Part shown: one piece after another, positions 14,174 through 22,859 of the stretch
How the letters are laid out: every line of letters starts with the position of its first letter
Position numbering within the stretch: the stretch's first letter is position 1
From: Christensenellaceae bacterium
GTDB lineage: Bacteria; Bacillota; Clostridia; Christensenellales; CAG-138
DNA: 64,000 nucleotides
Direction: 5' to 3'
Assembly: GCA_031261085.1 (NCBI GenBank)
Contig: JAISKB010000017.1
Coordinates: 1-64,000, forward strand
Translations under genes and position numbers: made by a program
The notes under the pieces: generated by a model
Seen by the model: the letters and a program-made list of their open reading frames with translations, nothing else
Told to the model about the DNA's origin: nothing
Databases searched by the model: none

Positions 14174-15901
14174 TTGTTTAAAAGATTTTTTGAATATTTT
14201 CATAAATATAAAAGGTATTTGTACCTTAGCGCCGCCTGCGTCATCATCGAAACGGTTTTTGAGATGCTGATACCTGTCTTGATGACCGACATCATCGATG
14301 TGGGCCTGCCGAATAAGGATCAGGCGTTTTTGCTCTCTCAGGGGCTGCTGATGCTGCTCTTTGCGCTGATTTCCATGGCGTCCGGCATATTGTATGCACG
14401 CTGGTCCGCCATAGCGGGCATCGGCTTCGCATCCGAGCTGCGGGAAGCCGAGTTCAGCAAATTCATGAGCTTCTCCTTCCTCAATACCGATCATTTTACC
14501 ACCGCCTCGCTGGTTACAAGGTTAACCAATGATATAACCGTGCTGCAAACCACCATATGCGGCGGTATGCGGCCCATTGTGCGCGGCCCGATTATGTTCG
14601 TGGTGGCGATTGTGACGGGTATACTCGTTAGCCCCGCTTTAAGCGTTGTGTTCTTCATCGCCATCCCGGTTTTATCCTTTTTCCTGTTCCTCATCGTGCG
14701 CAAGCAGCGGTTTATGTTCAGGCGCATACAGCAATCCCTCGATAGGGTCAACTCCTTTGTGCAGGAAAATCTCGCGGCGATACGGGTTGTAAAGTCGTAT
14801 GTGCGCGGCGATTACCAATGCGAAAAATTCGATGAAATCAATCAGGAGCATAAGGCGGTCGCTACGCAGGCGTTCCATTATTCCGTGCTCAATCAGCCGC
14901 TGTTTCAGTTTGTGATGTATGCCACCACCATAGCGCTCCTGCTGCTGGGGGGCGTTTTGGTGCGGCAAAATAGGCTTGCCGTAGGGCAGCTCACGATGTT
15001 TTTAAGCTATGTGCTTATGATACTCAACTCGCTCATGCTGGTTTCCGCCGTGTTTTTGATGTTTTCTCGCAGCGCGGCTTCCGCTTCCCGCATCGCGGAG
15101 GTTTTGGATGAAATCCCCGATATTCAAGATGCGAGCGACCCGGCCTTAAAGGTTGCGCAAGGCTCCATCGATTTTGACCATGTGTATTTTAAGTACACGC
15201 CCTCGGCCGATGAATATGTGCTCTCCGATATATCGCTGCATATTCACGCGGGCCAAACCATCGGCATCATCGGCGGCACAGGGTCCGCCAAAACCTCTTT
15301 GGTGCAGCTCATCCCGCGCCTGTATGATATATCCTCGGGGAGCCTGAAGATAGACGGGCGCGACATAAAGGAATATGCTGTCGCGCACCTGCGCGAGGCG
15401 GTGGGCATGGTATTGCAGAAGAACACCCTGTTTTCGGGCACCGTTCGGGATAACCTCCAATGGGGCGACGAAAACGCAAGCGATGCGGATATCATGTGGG
15501 CCTGCCGCATAGCCAGCGCCGATGCGTTTATAAACGCGATGCCGAAGCGGCTCGATACACAGCTGGGGCAGGGCGGCGTGAATGTTTCGGGCGGGCAAAA
15601 ACAGCGGCTGTGCATTGCGAGGGCGCTGCTAAAAAAGCCCCGCATACTCATTTTGGATGATACGACCAGCGCGGTGGATACGGCTACCGAGGCGAACATA
15701 CGCGCGGCTTTGGCTGAATGTATGCCGCATACCACCAAGCTTATCATCTCGCAGCGGCTAAGCTCGGTAGAGGGCGCCGACCAAATCGTCATACTGGATA
15801 ACGGCACGGTAAAAGATATAGGAACGCACGAAGAGCTGCTAAAACGCAGCGCCTACTACCGCGATATAGTCGAAACGCAAAAGAAAGGACAGGAGGCGTA
15901 A
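14174..15901 (+). CDS. ABC exporter half-transporter, subunit 1 (degenerate catalytic Glu)
   Basis: 575 residues from TTG at 14174 (MFKRFFEYFHKYKRYLYL). Six membrane helices (about residues 15-300) are followed by a nucleotide-binding domain with Walker A GGTGSAKTSL (about residue 365), signature VSGGQKQRL and Walker B ILILDDTTSAVD. The residue after Walker B is Asp instead of the catalytic Glu, so this subunit carries the non-canonical ATP site. That is normal in heterodimeric exporters such as BmrCD. It pairs with the next gene, one nucleotide downstream of its stop. Probably exports drugs or lipophilic compounds. Confidence 0.9.
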   Translation: MFKRFFEYFHKYKRYLYLSAACVIIETVFEMLIPVLMTDIIDVGLPNKDQAFLLSQGLLMLLFALISMASGILYARWSAIAGIGFASELREAEFSKFMSFSFLNTDHFTTASLVTRLTNDITVLQTTICGGMRPIVRGPIMFVVAIVTGILVSPALSVVFFIAIPVLSFFLFLIVRKQRFMFRRIQQSLDRVNSFVQENLAAIRVVKSYVRGDYQCEKFDEINQEHKAVATQAFHYSVLNQPLFQFVMYATTIALLLLGGVLVRQNRLAVGQLTMFLSYVLMILNSLMLVSAVFLMFSRSAASASRIAEVLDEIPDIQDASDPALKVAQGSIDFDHVYFKYTPSADEYVLSDISLHIHAGQTIGIIGGTGSAKTSLVQLIPRLYDISSGSLKIDGRDIKEYAVAHLREAVGMVLQKNTLFSGTVRDNLQWGDENASDADIMWACRIASADAFINAMPKRLDTQLGQGGVNVSGGQKQRLCIARALLKKPRILILDDTTSAVDTATEANIRAALAECMPHTTKLIISQRLSSVEGADQIVILDNGTVKDIGTHEELLKRSAYYRDIVETQKKGQEA

Positions 15902-15902
15902 T

Positions 15903-17693
15903 ATGGCAAAGGCAAAGCCCAAGAACCTATATGCGGTTATGCAGCAGCTCCTGCCCTATCTGCTGGGCTATAAGGCGCGGCTGGCCCTAATACTGCTCCT
16001 GGCCTCCATAAGCGCCTTTGCCAATGTTGCGGGCACGTTCTTCCTGCGCCCGCTTATCAACGAATACATACTCCCTCAAAACTTCGGCGGCCTGCTGCGA
16101 ATGCTTGCCGTTATGGGCGCCGTCTATTTGGCCGGCGCGCTCTCCACCTTTACCTATACGCAGATGATGGTTAAGGTGGCGCAAAAGGTCATCTACGACA
16201 TACGCCGCGATCTGTTCAACCAGGTCGAGGCGCTGCCGCTGCGCTTCTTCGATTCCAACCTGCACGGCGACCTTATGAGCCGCTTCACCAACGACATCGG
16301 CAACCTTGTGGAGGCGCTCAACAACAGCCTCACCATCGTGGTGCAAAGCCTGGTTACCATCGTGGGCACGTTTGTTGTGTTGGTGGCCATGAGCCCGTTT
16401 ATGTCGCTGTTCTTGTTCGTATCCTACATACTTATGTTCATTTTTTTGCGGTACAGCGGCAACAAAAGCCATAAGGAGTTCAACAAGCAGCAGGCCTTAC
16501 TGTCTTCCCTCACGGGTTTTGTGGAGGAGATGGCGGATGGCCAAAAGGTAGTAAAAATATTTGGGCGCGAGGAGCGAAATCTTAAGGATTTCCGCAGGCT
16601 CAATGAGGAGCTGCGCGCGTGCGCCACAAACGCGCAGGCGTTTTCCGCCGTTACCATCCCGGTGGTGGTCAGCATATCCTATGTCAATTACGCGCTTTCG
16701 GCATGCGTGGGCGGGTACCTCACGATAAAGGGCATTATGGATTTGGGCGGGCTTGTATCGTATCTGGTGTTTGTAAGGCAGGCCGCTATGCCCCTCAATC
16801 AATTCACCATGCAAACAAACGCCATTTTGGCGGCGCTGGCCGGTGCGGAGCATATTTTTGAGCTCATGAACGCCACGTCCGAAAACGACGGGGGCGCCGT
16901 CACCCTGGTGCGGGATAACGGCATATTGCACTGGAAGGATGGCGCGGCGCTTACGCCGGTGCGCGGCGACGTTGCGTTTACCGATGTCTATTTTGGCTAC
17001 CACAAAGGGAGCTCCGTATTAAAAGGCGTCAGCCTGTTTGCCAAGCCCGGGCAGAAGATTGCCTTGGTAGGCTCTACAGGCGCCGGCAAAACCACCATTG
17101 CCAACCTCATCAACCGCTTTTACGATATAGACCAAGGCGCCATCACCTACGATGGCATCGATATACGCGATATTCGCAAGGACGACCTGCGCCGTTCGCT
17201 TGCCATCGTGCTGCAGGATACCAACCTGTTTACCGGCTCAATACTAGAGAATATCCGTTACGGCAGGCTCTCCGCCAGCGATGCGGATGTGCTCAGCGCG
17301 GCAGCGCTCGCCAATGCGGATTCTTTTATCCGCAGGCTGCCAAACGGCTACGATACGGTGCTGACGCAAAACGGCTCCAACCTAAGCCAGGGGCAGCGCC
17401 AGCTGATCGCCATCGCGCGCGCCGCCATCACCGACCCGCCTGTGCTGATTTTAGATGAAGCTACCAGCTCGGTCGACACCTATACCGAGAAGCTGATTGA
17501 GCAGGGTATGGACCACCTGATGCGCGGGCGGACCGTATTCGTCATCGCGCACAGGCTATCCACCGTACGCAACGCGCAGGCAATATTGGTGATTGAGGAT
17601 GGCCGCATCATAGAGCGCGGCTGTCACGAGGAGCTTGTGGCGCAAAAGGGCCGCTATTATTCTCTGTACACAGGTCAGTTCGAGCTTGCGTAA
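15903..17693 (+). CDS. ABC exporter half-transporter, subunit 2
   Basis: 596 residues: six membrane helices (LALILLLASISAFANVAG ... MSLFLFVSYILMFIFLR ... GGYLTIKGIMDLGGLVSYLVFV) and an NBD with Walker A GSTGAGKTTI, Q-loop VLQDTNLFTGSI, signature NLSQGQRQL and Walker B LILDEATSSVD with intact Glu. The signature LSQGQ rather than LSGGQ is usual for the partner of a degenerate-site subunit. AGGAGG precedes the ATG. Heterodimer with the product of 14174-15901 (inferred from adjacency and complementary motif defects). Confidence 0.92.
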   Translation: MAKAKPKNLYAVMQQLLPYLLGYKARLALILLLASISAFANVAGTFFLRPLINEYILPQNFGGLLRMLAVMGAVYLAGALSTFTYTQMMVKVAQKVIYDIRRDLFNQVEALPLRFFDSNLHGDLMSRFTNDIGNLVEALNNSLTIVVQSLVTIVGTFVVLVAMSPFMSLFLFVSYILMFIFLRYSGNKSHKEFNKQQALLSSLTGFVEEMADGQKVVKIFGREERNLKDFRRLNEELRACATNAQAFSAVTIPVVVSISYVNYALSACVGGYLTIKGIMDLGGLVSYLVFVRQAAMPLNQFTMQTNAILAALAGAEHIFELMNATSENDGGAVTLVRDNGILHWKDGAALTPVRGDVAFTDVYFGYHKGSSVLKGVSLFAKPGQKIALVGSTGAGKTTIANLINRFYDIDQGAITYDGIDIRDIRKDDLRRSLAIVLQDTNLFTGSILENIRYGRLSASDADVLSAAALANADSFIRRLPNGYDTVLTQNGSNLSQGQRQLIAIARAAITDPPVLILDEATSSVDTYTEKLIEQGMDHLMRGRTVFVIAHRLSTVRNAQAILVIEDGRIIERGCHEELVAQKGRYYSLYTGQFELA

Positions 17694-17761
17694 CATATCG
17701 GGGGAGGGATACTTGCCATTAAGGCGTGCTTGTTTATGTAAGTTCGCTTTTATAGAGAGAA

Positions 17762-17791
17762 CAAAAAAGAGCGCACCACTTGGCGCGCTCT
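17762..17791 (-). terminator. Terminator of the zinc-ribbon/SH3 gene
   Basis: On the minus strand AGAGCGC (17791-17785) pairs with GCGCTCT (17774-17768), followed by TTTTTTG. It lies between convergent genes and may also stop the ABC operon. Confidence 0.8.
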
Positions 17792-17822
17792 AAAGCTTTA
17801 CTCGTTTGCAAGAAAAACCCTC

Positions 17823-19634
17823 TTAGCTTTTTGTTAGATAGTTGGATGCAACAAACAATATCTTGCCGTCGTATTCGATCATGCTCCAGCCGCTGCCCAT
17901 ATCTTTAATGAAGCTCACGGCGGCATTGAGCGGCAGCTTTTGCACCACATCGCCTGCCTGGGAGGCGTTGGCGCGCCCATTGAGATCGGCCGTGTTTACG
18001 GTTGCGTTTGTGGCCGTTACCTCACCGACGTTGCCGATGGTGTTGATGTAGATTTTGGATACATACGCCTCGGCATTGTTGTAGGAAATTTTTGCCCAGT
18101 CGTTGCCCACGTTTGGCTCTATGATGTATACCTTTTGATTGCGCGGCAGCGTGCCGATGACCGTATCGGCAGAGCTGTTGGAGGGCTGGCTGCGCACATT
18201 GACCTTATCCTTGTTGGCATACCCCACGGCGGTGGCCGCGGAGGGCGCCGCTGCGGTGCCGCCATTGGCATCCGGCCCGGGCGAAACCGGCGCGGGCGCG
18301 GCGCTTGCATATTCAACGGTGAACGTTTTGCGGGCGATGGCGTAGCCGTTTTTGCGCGCTTCCACCTTCACCTCGGTAGAGGGCTGGCCGGATAGGTTGT
18401 ATGTGGTCATAAAGTTGCCCAGTTCATCTACGGCAGCCAGCACATCGTTCACATATATGGTGGCGGTGGCGTCGCTCACCACGCCGGAAAACTCTACGCT
18501 AAGCGTGGTTGCCGCTACCGTTTCGGAAGCCGGGTTGGTAACGGTCAGCTCCAGCGAAGGTATTTCGATGATGATGGGCTGCGCAAATGCAACGGGCGTT
18601 TCGGTGCCGTCCGGCGCAATGATGGTGATGTTGGGGTAAATCTCGAGCGTGCTGCCCTCGATGGGTTCCGCAGGAACCCACACGGCTTCGGGCACATTGA
18701 GCGTCACGGAGCTGCCCTCTACCGGTACATCGCGGGTAAGGGAGTCGCTATTAAAGCGCACGATGCTGTTGCGCTTGGCGTATACCGTTATGTTATAGGC
18801 GGGCGCGTCGGTGGAGGTGACGCCCTTTACGATGACAGGCTCTTTGGAAGAACCGGCGAATATGCTGGAGAAGAAGCCGCCAATGCCGCCATCATAGGTT
18901 TTGTTGGCGACCACAATGCCCATCACGATCAGCGCAATCACCAATACGGCGGCCGCGATATAAAACACGATGGTTTTATCGGCCGCGCCGCCGCGCCTGC
19001 GGGAATGCGCGCTGGAGGCGGGGCGCCGGGCAGCGGATTTCGTGCGCTTCGGGCTGTCGTCGTCATCGTAATTGAAGGTGAACAGGCCTTCGTCCAGCGG
19101 GTCGGCATATTTGATGGGCGTATCCGCATTGGAGGGGGCGGCATATACCGCCGCTGTTTTTAGGGGCGCGTTGCCTGCGGCAGGCTCGTCCATCTGCGCG
19201 CCGCAATGGTTGCAAAAGCGCTGCCCTTGCTCGCCTACCATGCCGCATTCGGGGCACTTTTGCCCGGGGCTTGCATAGGTGCGCACCGAGTTGCGCTTGT
19301 TCGCCTGCGTGGAGGAACCCGATTCGGCCTGCACGGCGGTGCGGCGCGGCGCCTGCACGGCGCTGTTTTGAACGGCGCTTTGCGCGGGTGCGGGGGGTTC
19401 AACGGGCGAAACAAAGCTGCGCGGCTGAAATCCCTTGGGGATGTCGGCCTCGCTCACGGTGTTGGCGTTGAAATCAGGCTTGTCCCAACTGGGCGCTTGC
19501 ACAAACCCCCAGCCGCTTTTCTCTGCGGTGGGTTGGGCCGGTTCGAGCGCATCCCCCGCGGTTAGGGGCGCGGCGCACGCACCGCAATATTCGAGATACG
19601 GTTCGTTTTCAGCGCCGCATACCTTGCATTTCAT
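17823..19634 (-). CDS. Membrane protein with N-terminal zinc ribbons and C-terminal SH3 domains
   Basis: 603 residues. Two zinc ribbons sit at the N-terminus (MKCKVCGAEN...YCGACAAPL at residues 1-25; CPECGMVGEQGQRFCNHCGAQ at about 125-145), separated by a Pro/Ala/Gln-rich linker. A basic stretch (KRTKSAARRPASSAHSRRRGG) precedes a single membrane helix (TIVFYIAAAVLVIALIVMGIVV, about 225-247). Outside follow beta-rich segments and two SH3-like repeats (KDKVNVRSQPSNSSADTVIGTL...; ATVNTADLNGRANASQAGDVV...). The topology suggests a cytoplasmic metal-binding head and an extracellular cell-wall-contacting tail. GGAGGG lies before the ATG. Partner unknown; divergent from the lipoprotein gene. Confidence 0.75.
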   Translation of the reverse strand: MKCKVCGAENEPYLEYCGACAAPLTAGDALEPAQPTAEKSGWGFVQAPSWDKPDFNANTVSEADIPKGFQPRSFVSPVEPPAPAQSAVQNSAVQAPRRTAVQAESGSSTQANKRNSVRTYASPGQKCPECGMVGEQGQRFCNHCGAQMDEPAAGNAPLKTAAVYAAPSNADTPIKYADPLDEGLFTFNYDDDDSPKRTKSAARRPASSAHSRRRGGAADKTIVFYIAAAVLVIALIVMGIVVANKTYDGGIGGFFSSIFAGSSKEPVIVKGVTSTDAPAYNITVYAKRNSIVRFNSDSLTRDVPVEGSSVTLNVPEAVWVPAEPIEGSTLEIYPNITIIAPDGTETPVAFAQPIIIEIPSLELTVTNPASETVAATTLSVEFSGVVSDATATIYVNDVLAAVDELGNFMTTYNLSGQPSTEVKVEARKNGYAIARKTFTVEYASAAPAPVSPGPDANGGTAAAPSAATAVGYANKDKVNVRSQPSNSSADTVIGTLPRNQKVYIIEPNVGNDWAKISYNNAEAYVSKIYINTIGNVGEVTATNATVNTADLNGRANASQAGDVVQKLPLNAAVSFIKDMGSGWSMIEYDGKILFVASNYLTKS

Positions 19635-19681
19635 AGTAAAACCCTCCTAAAGGATTATTCGCATATAAGTACACGGTAAAC

Positions 19682-19690
19682 ATTATACCA
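19682..19690 (-). promoter_or_regulatory. Extended -10 promoter of the zinc-ribbon/SH3 gene
   Basis: On the minus strand TGGTATAAT, an extended -10 (TGnTATAAT); no good -35 at 17 nt. Confidence 0.5.
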
Positions 19691-19766
19691 AATCGAGTAC
19701 AAAATGCATAGACTTTTAAGATTTCAATTATAAACAAACTATAAATTCGTCTTTTAGGTGACGGCA

Positions 19767-19775
19767 TGTTATAAT
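19767..19775 (+). promoter_or_regulatory. Extended -10 promoter of the propeller lipoprotein
   Basis: TGTTATAAT, again an extended -10 (TGnTATAAT) without a clear -35. The two divergent genes thus share the same promoter type about 80 nt apart. Confidence 0.5.
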
Positions 19776-19812
19776 ATCACAAAATGCGATACTTGCTTTG
19801 CCGGAGGAGAAC

Positions 19813-21729
19813 ATGCGAAGAGGACTGCTTGCGATAACGCTGCTGCTGTGTACGCTGTTGTGCGCCTGCGCAAAGGGCGAAAGCGGCAATAAATATGTGG
19901 GATATACGCTGCAGGGCGAGCTTTCGGGCGGGGATGCGCTGGAAGAGGCCAATCTTTCGGCGCTTACGGTGCGCCAAAACGGCGAAAGCACGCAAATCAC
20001 GCTGCGGTTCAAATCGGGCAGCCGCATGAGCGGCAGCGCGGCGGAGCGCGCGGCGCAAACCCTGCCCGGCTACCGCGTATGGGCGCTCGAAAGCCCGGCG
20101 CGGCTCCTCGTCCGCTTCGAGGGGCTGCAATATTACGATTATGAGCGGCAAACGCCGCCCGCTGCGGGGCTGGTGCGCGGCAGCTTCCGCTATGGCATCA
20201 AAGCAACAGCCTCCGCTGCACAGGGCGAGGCCGCCGCGGCCCCTGTATATATCTGTTTTCAGCTGTTGGGCAGCGCCGCCTTCAAAACGCAGGAGAGCGG
20301 CAGTGAGCTCGCCATCACCCTAATCCCGCGCGAGGCGCCAAAGCCTGCCAAAAACCAAGAACCCCAACCAAACTATTATGTGTTTTCCACCGCTTATCAA
20401 GATTTTTGCGCGGGCAGGCTGATGGGGGAACAGAGCCTGTTTGCGCCTGCCTTTGCGGCGGATATGACCAATATCGTGCTGCTTTCCACCCCGTTTAGCA
20501 GCGAAATAGAGGCCGAATACTACAAAAACCAGCTTTTGAGCCAATATGCGGCGGCGATACCGGCGGAGTGGCGCGTGATTGCGCTGGAGCCGGGCGAGCT
20601 GCCCGCCTACGATGAAAGCATGCAGTACCAGGCGGCGTATCAACAGCGCGTAATCCGGCAGGGGCAAGAGACGATTGGCGCGCCGGTGCTGCTGGCCGAT
20701 GGGCTTTATTTGGCGGCGGCGCCACGGCGCATGGGGGGCGGCGCGCTCTATTCCAAGCGCGTTGTGCGCGGCGCGGATGCCGAAGCCTATGCGTCCGAGC
20801 GGCTTTATATTTTGGATAACGAGGGCCACGCGCAGCCGTTAACGGAGCATCCGTTTATCACGATCGAGCAGGCGCTGTTTTCGCCGGATGGGCGCACGGT
20901 GGCTGTGCTGGAGCGCGCGGAGGAAAACACCAACCTATACCTGGTGGATACCCAGCAGCGCGAGGTGACGGCCGAGCTTACCTCCGCCGGCTTTGGCAAT
21001 CAGGTGAGCGCTATAGCGTGGGACAGTATGGGCAGCATGCTGTTTGCCGTGAGCGGCAACAGCGAGGTGCAGGTGCACGCCTACGATTTAAACGTGCCGG
21101 AGGAAGCCAAGCGGCATACCGTGGTGGCGAAATCCGACGTGGGCGAGGGCAGCATTGCCTATTGCGACGGGGAGGTGTACTTTGTCGAAAGCGGCATGGA
21201 GGGGGATGCGATATACCGCGTGAAGCCGGAGGGCGGCGTGCCCAAAAAGTTTTTGGCGGGCAGCGCGTTTGCGCTATCCCCCAACAACGCCTACATGGCG
21301 GTGAGCGAATCCGGCATAAATGGGCAGCGGTTTTTGCTCTATGATATGCAAACCGGCAAGCAAGCGGTTATCACCAGCGAGTTTGCGGTATATAATTATT
21401 TGTTCTCGCCGGATGGCGCCCGCGTGTATTATTTCGAAAACCGGCTCACCGGCGGGTTGAACGAGGGCAGCAGCGAGGAAATCGATGCCGCGACGGCGGC
21501 GGCCACCAAGGATCCTTATCCATATACGCTGTGGGTATACGACATAGGCGCGGGCCAAAGCCGCCCGGTGTGCGATTTGCCCGGCACCGCGATATTTGCC
21601 GCGCCCAACGCGCAGCAGGTATATTTCGATTATTACGACGAAGAGACCATGGGCGAAAAAGTACGGGCAACCTATATCATCCCGGCGCAGGATGCGGTGC
21701 AAGAATCGGAGGGCGCTAACGCCGGATAA
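19813..21729 (+). CDS. Lipoprotein with beta-propeller (TolB/PD40-like) repeats
   Basis: 638 residues from the ATG at 19813 (GGAGG 5 nt upstream). The signal peptide MRRGLLAITLLLCTLLCAC ends in a lipobox with the modified Cys probably at residue 19. An AMIN-like beta domain follows (LTVRQNGESTQITLRFKSGSR ... LLVRFEGLQYYDYE). The rest carries propeller-type strands: TIEQALFSPDGRTVAVLE...NLYLVDT, VSAIAWDSMGSMLFAVSG, AFALSPNNAYMAVSES and YNYLFSPDGARVYYFENR. Extracytoplasmic, function unknown. Divergent from the SH3 membrane protein, with which it may act in envelope processes (inference). Confidence 0.7.
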   Translation: MRRGLLAITLLLCTLLCACAKGESGNKYVGYTLQGELSGGDALEEANLSALTVRQNGESTQITLRFKSGSRMSGSAAERAAQTLPGYRVWALESPARLLVRFEGLQYYDYERQTPPAAGLVRGSFRYGIKATASAAQGEAAAAPVYICFQLLGSAAFKTQESGSELAITLIPREAPKPAKNQEPQPNYYVFSTAYQDFCAGRLMGEQSLFAPAFAADMTNIVLLSTPFSSEIEAEYYKNQLLSQYAAAIPAEWRVIALEPGELPAYDESMQYQAAYQQRVIRQGQETIGAPVLLADGLYLAAAPRRMGGGALYSKRVVRGADAEAYASERLYILDNEGHAQPLTEHPFITIEQALFSPDGRTVAVLERAEENTNLYLVDTQQREVTAELTSAGFGNQVSAIAWDSMGSMLFAVSGNSEVQVHAYDLNVPEEAKRHTVVAKSDVGEGSIAYCDGEVYFVESGMEGDAIYRVKPEGGVPKKFLAGSAFALSPNNAYMAVSESGINGQRFLLYDMQTGKQAVITSEFAVYNYLFSPDGARVYYFENRLTGGLNEGSSEEIDAATAAATKDPYPYTLWVYDIGAGQSRPVCDLPGTAIFAAPNAQQVYFDYYDEETMGEKVRATYIIPAQDAVQESEGANAG

Positions 21730-21805
21730 ACGCTTTACAGCGCAAGTGATTTGGTATAAAATATAGGGCGGGTCATGGCTTGCTATGATTCGCCAAACCT
21801 ATATA

Positions 21806-21932
21806 GAGCAAGGCAGAGTAAGGTACCGCGCGTGCCATGGAAACATGGCGAGTGCCGCCCGGACGGGGAGTTGTCGGGCGGACGAAAAACCACAATGGTT
21901 TGCGGTGTGGTACTTGCATCCCGCTGCTGCAT
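21806..21932 (+). ncRNA. Tetrahydrofolate (THF, folT-type) riboswitch aptamer
   Basis: The conserved 5' GAGTA (21816-21820) leads into GTACC (21823-21827) and CGCGT. The conserved 3' block GCGGTGTGGTACTTGCATCC (21902-21921) matches the THF aptamer pattern GCGGTG-N6-(T)TGCATCC. GTACC pairs with GGTAC (21909-21913). GCAG (21813-21816 region) pairs with CTGC to close the outer helix. Internal hairpins are GCCATG-GAAA-CATGGC and a longer CCGCCCG...CGGGCGG stem. The downstream gene is the folate-family ECF S component, the classical THF riboswitch target. Structure was drawn by hand; no covariance score is available. Confidence 0.85.
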
Positions 21933-21970
21933 AAGGATGGCTGGGAGCCACAAACGCGGCCGCTCCAAAC

Positions 21971-22015
21971 GTACCTCCTCATGTAGTATGTGCAAGCTTA
22001 TTACGAGAGGGAGGT
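21971..22015 (+). promoter_or_regulatory. Expression platform: Shine-Dalgarno-sequestering hairpin
   Basis: ACCTCC (21973-21978) pairs with the Shine-Dalgarno GGAGGT (22010-22015) of folT. The segment GTACC (21971-21975) is also complementary to the aptamer strand GGTAC (21909-21913). With ligand, GGTAC is held in the aptamer and the hairpin hides the Shine-Dalgarno; without ligand, GGTAC can pair with GTACC and free it. This gives a translational OFF switch, as known for THF riboswitches. Confidence 0.65.
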
Positions 22016-22022
22016 TTTGTTT

Positions 22023-22556
22023 TTGGAGAGCAAAAAACCGAACGTGCGTTTTACTACGCGCAAACTGGTGCTGTGCGCGCTGCTTACCGCGCTGGGCGTT
22101 GTGTTGGGGGGGCTGCTGAACATACCCGCCATGCCGCTGGGCGCGTATACGCTTAAAATCGGCATGGGTATGCTGCCGGTGCTGTTGGCGGCGGTGCTGT
22201 ATGGCCCGCTGTATGGCGGCATTGTGGGGGGGCTAACCGACCTGCTGCAGGCGCTGATATTCCCCAAAGGGGCCTATATGCCCTGGTTTACGGTGATAGG
22301 CATATTGTTTGGCATACTCCCCGGCCTGTTTTTTAGCAAAGGGCAGGAGCCCAAGCCCGGGCGGCTGCTGCTGGCGGTGGGCACCGGGCAGGTCGTTTGC
22401 TCGGTGGTGCTCAACACGCTGCTGCTGATGTGGATATATGGGTCGCCATACCAAATCGTGTATGCGCGCATCGTGAACCAAGCCGTGATGATACCGCTGT
22501 ATACGCTCATTTTATATTACTTAATCGGGCTTTTGCGCAAAAGCGGGGTAATATAA
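22023..22556 (+). CDS. folT: Folate-family ECF transporter S component
   Basis: 177 residues from TTG at 22023 (GGGAGG 8-9 nt upstream; an earlier GTG at 21990 lies inside the regulatory hairpin). Six hydrophobic segments; TTRKLVLCALLTALGVVLGGLLNIPAMPLGAYTLKIGMGMLPVLLAAVLYGPLYGGIVGGLTDLLQ contains the S-component helix-1 motif and the conserved PLYGGIVGGLTDLL region. It binds a folate and works with the shared EcfT/EcfA energy-coupling module, which is not in this window. The THF riboswitch upstream supports the folate assignment. Confidence 0.9.
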   Translation: MESKKPNVRFTTRKLVLCALLTALGVVLGGLLNIPAMPLGAYTLKIGMGMLPVLLAAVLYGPLYGGIVGGLTDLLQALIFPKGAYMPWFTVIGILFGILPGLFFSKGQEPKPGRLLLAVGTGQVVCSVVLNTLLLMWIYGSPYQIVYARIVNQAVMIPLYTLILYYLIGLLRKSGVI

Positions 22557-22574
22557 TCGGCCCAGGTGGGGATA

Positions 22575-22600
22575 CTCCATATAAAACCAATATGGAGGTG
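22575..22600 (+). promoter_or_regulatory. Hairpin covering the yaaL Shine-Dalgarno
   Basis: CTCCATAT (22575-22582) and ATATGGAG (22590-22597) form a perfect 8-bp stem with a 7-nt loop. The 3' arm contains most of the GGAGGTG Shine-Dalgarno of the next gene. No T-tract follows, so it is not a terminator. Confidence 0.6.
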
Positions 22601-22605
22601 CACCT

Positions 22606-22818
22606 ATGTTGCTGGATTTGCTCAGGCGGGAGGATGGCTCTGCCGATGCGCGCATGCGCGAAATCGAGGCGGCGCTCGCCGCGTGGAAGAGCGCGCAGCG
22701 CTACTTTGAAAACGTGCAGGATACCGATTTGGTAGACTTCGCAATCTACGATATGGAAGCGGCCCGGCGCAAGTATGTATTGCTGCTGCGCCGCTATAAC
22801 GAAAGTGCTCCGCTATAG
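22606..22818 (+). CDS. yaaL: DUF2508 (YaaL-like) small protein
   Basis: 70 residues; the pattern DTDLVDFAIYDMEAARRKYVLLLRRYNE matches DUF2508/YaaL. Highly charged, helical, no membrane segment. In Bacillus yaaL lies directly upstream of bofA, and the same order is seen here (41 nt gap), which supports the call. Function unknown. Translation may be limited by the hairpin at 22575-22600. Confidence 0.75.
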   Translation: MLLDLLRREDGSADARMREIEAALAAWKSAQRYFENVQDTDLVDFAIYDMEAARRKYVLLLRRYNESAPL

Positions 22819-22859
22819 CGCCATGCCGCATATGGGGGAGCGGAAAGCGGTAAACGACC

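Noticed and set aside
14174..15901. Loss of the catalytic Glu in the ABC subunit as a pseudogene sign
   Set aside because: Such asymmetry is normal in heterodimeric exporters and the partner has an intact Glu.
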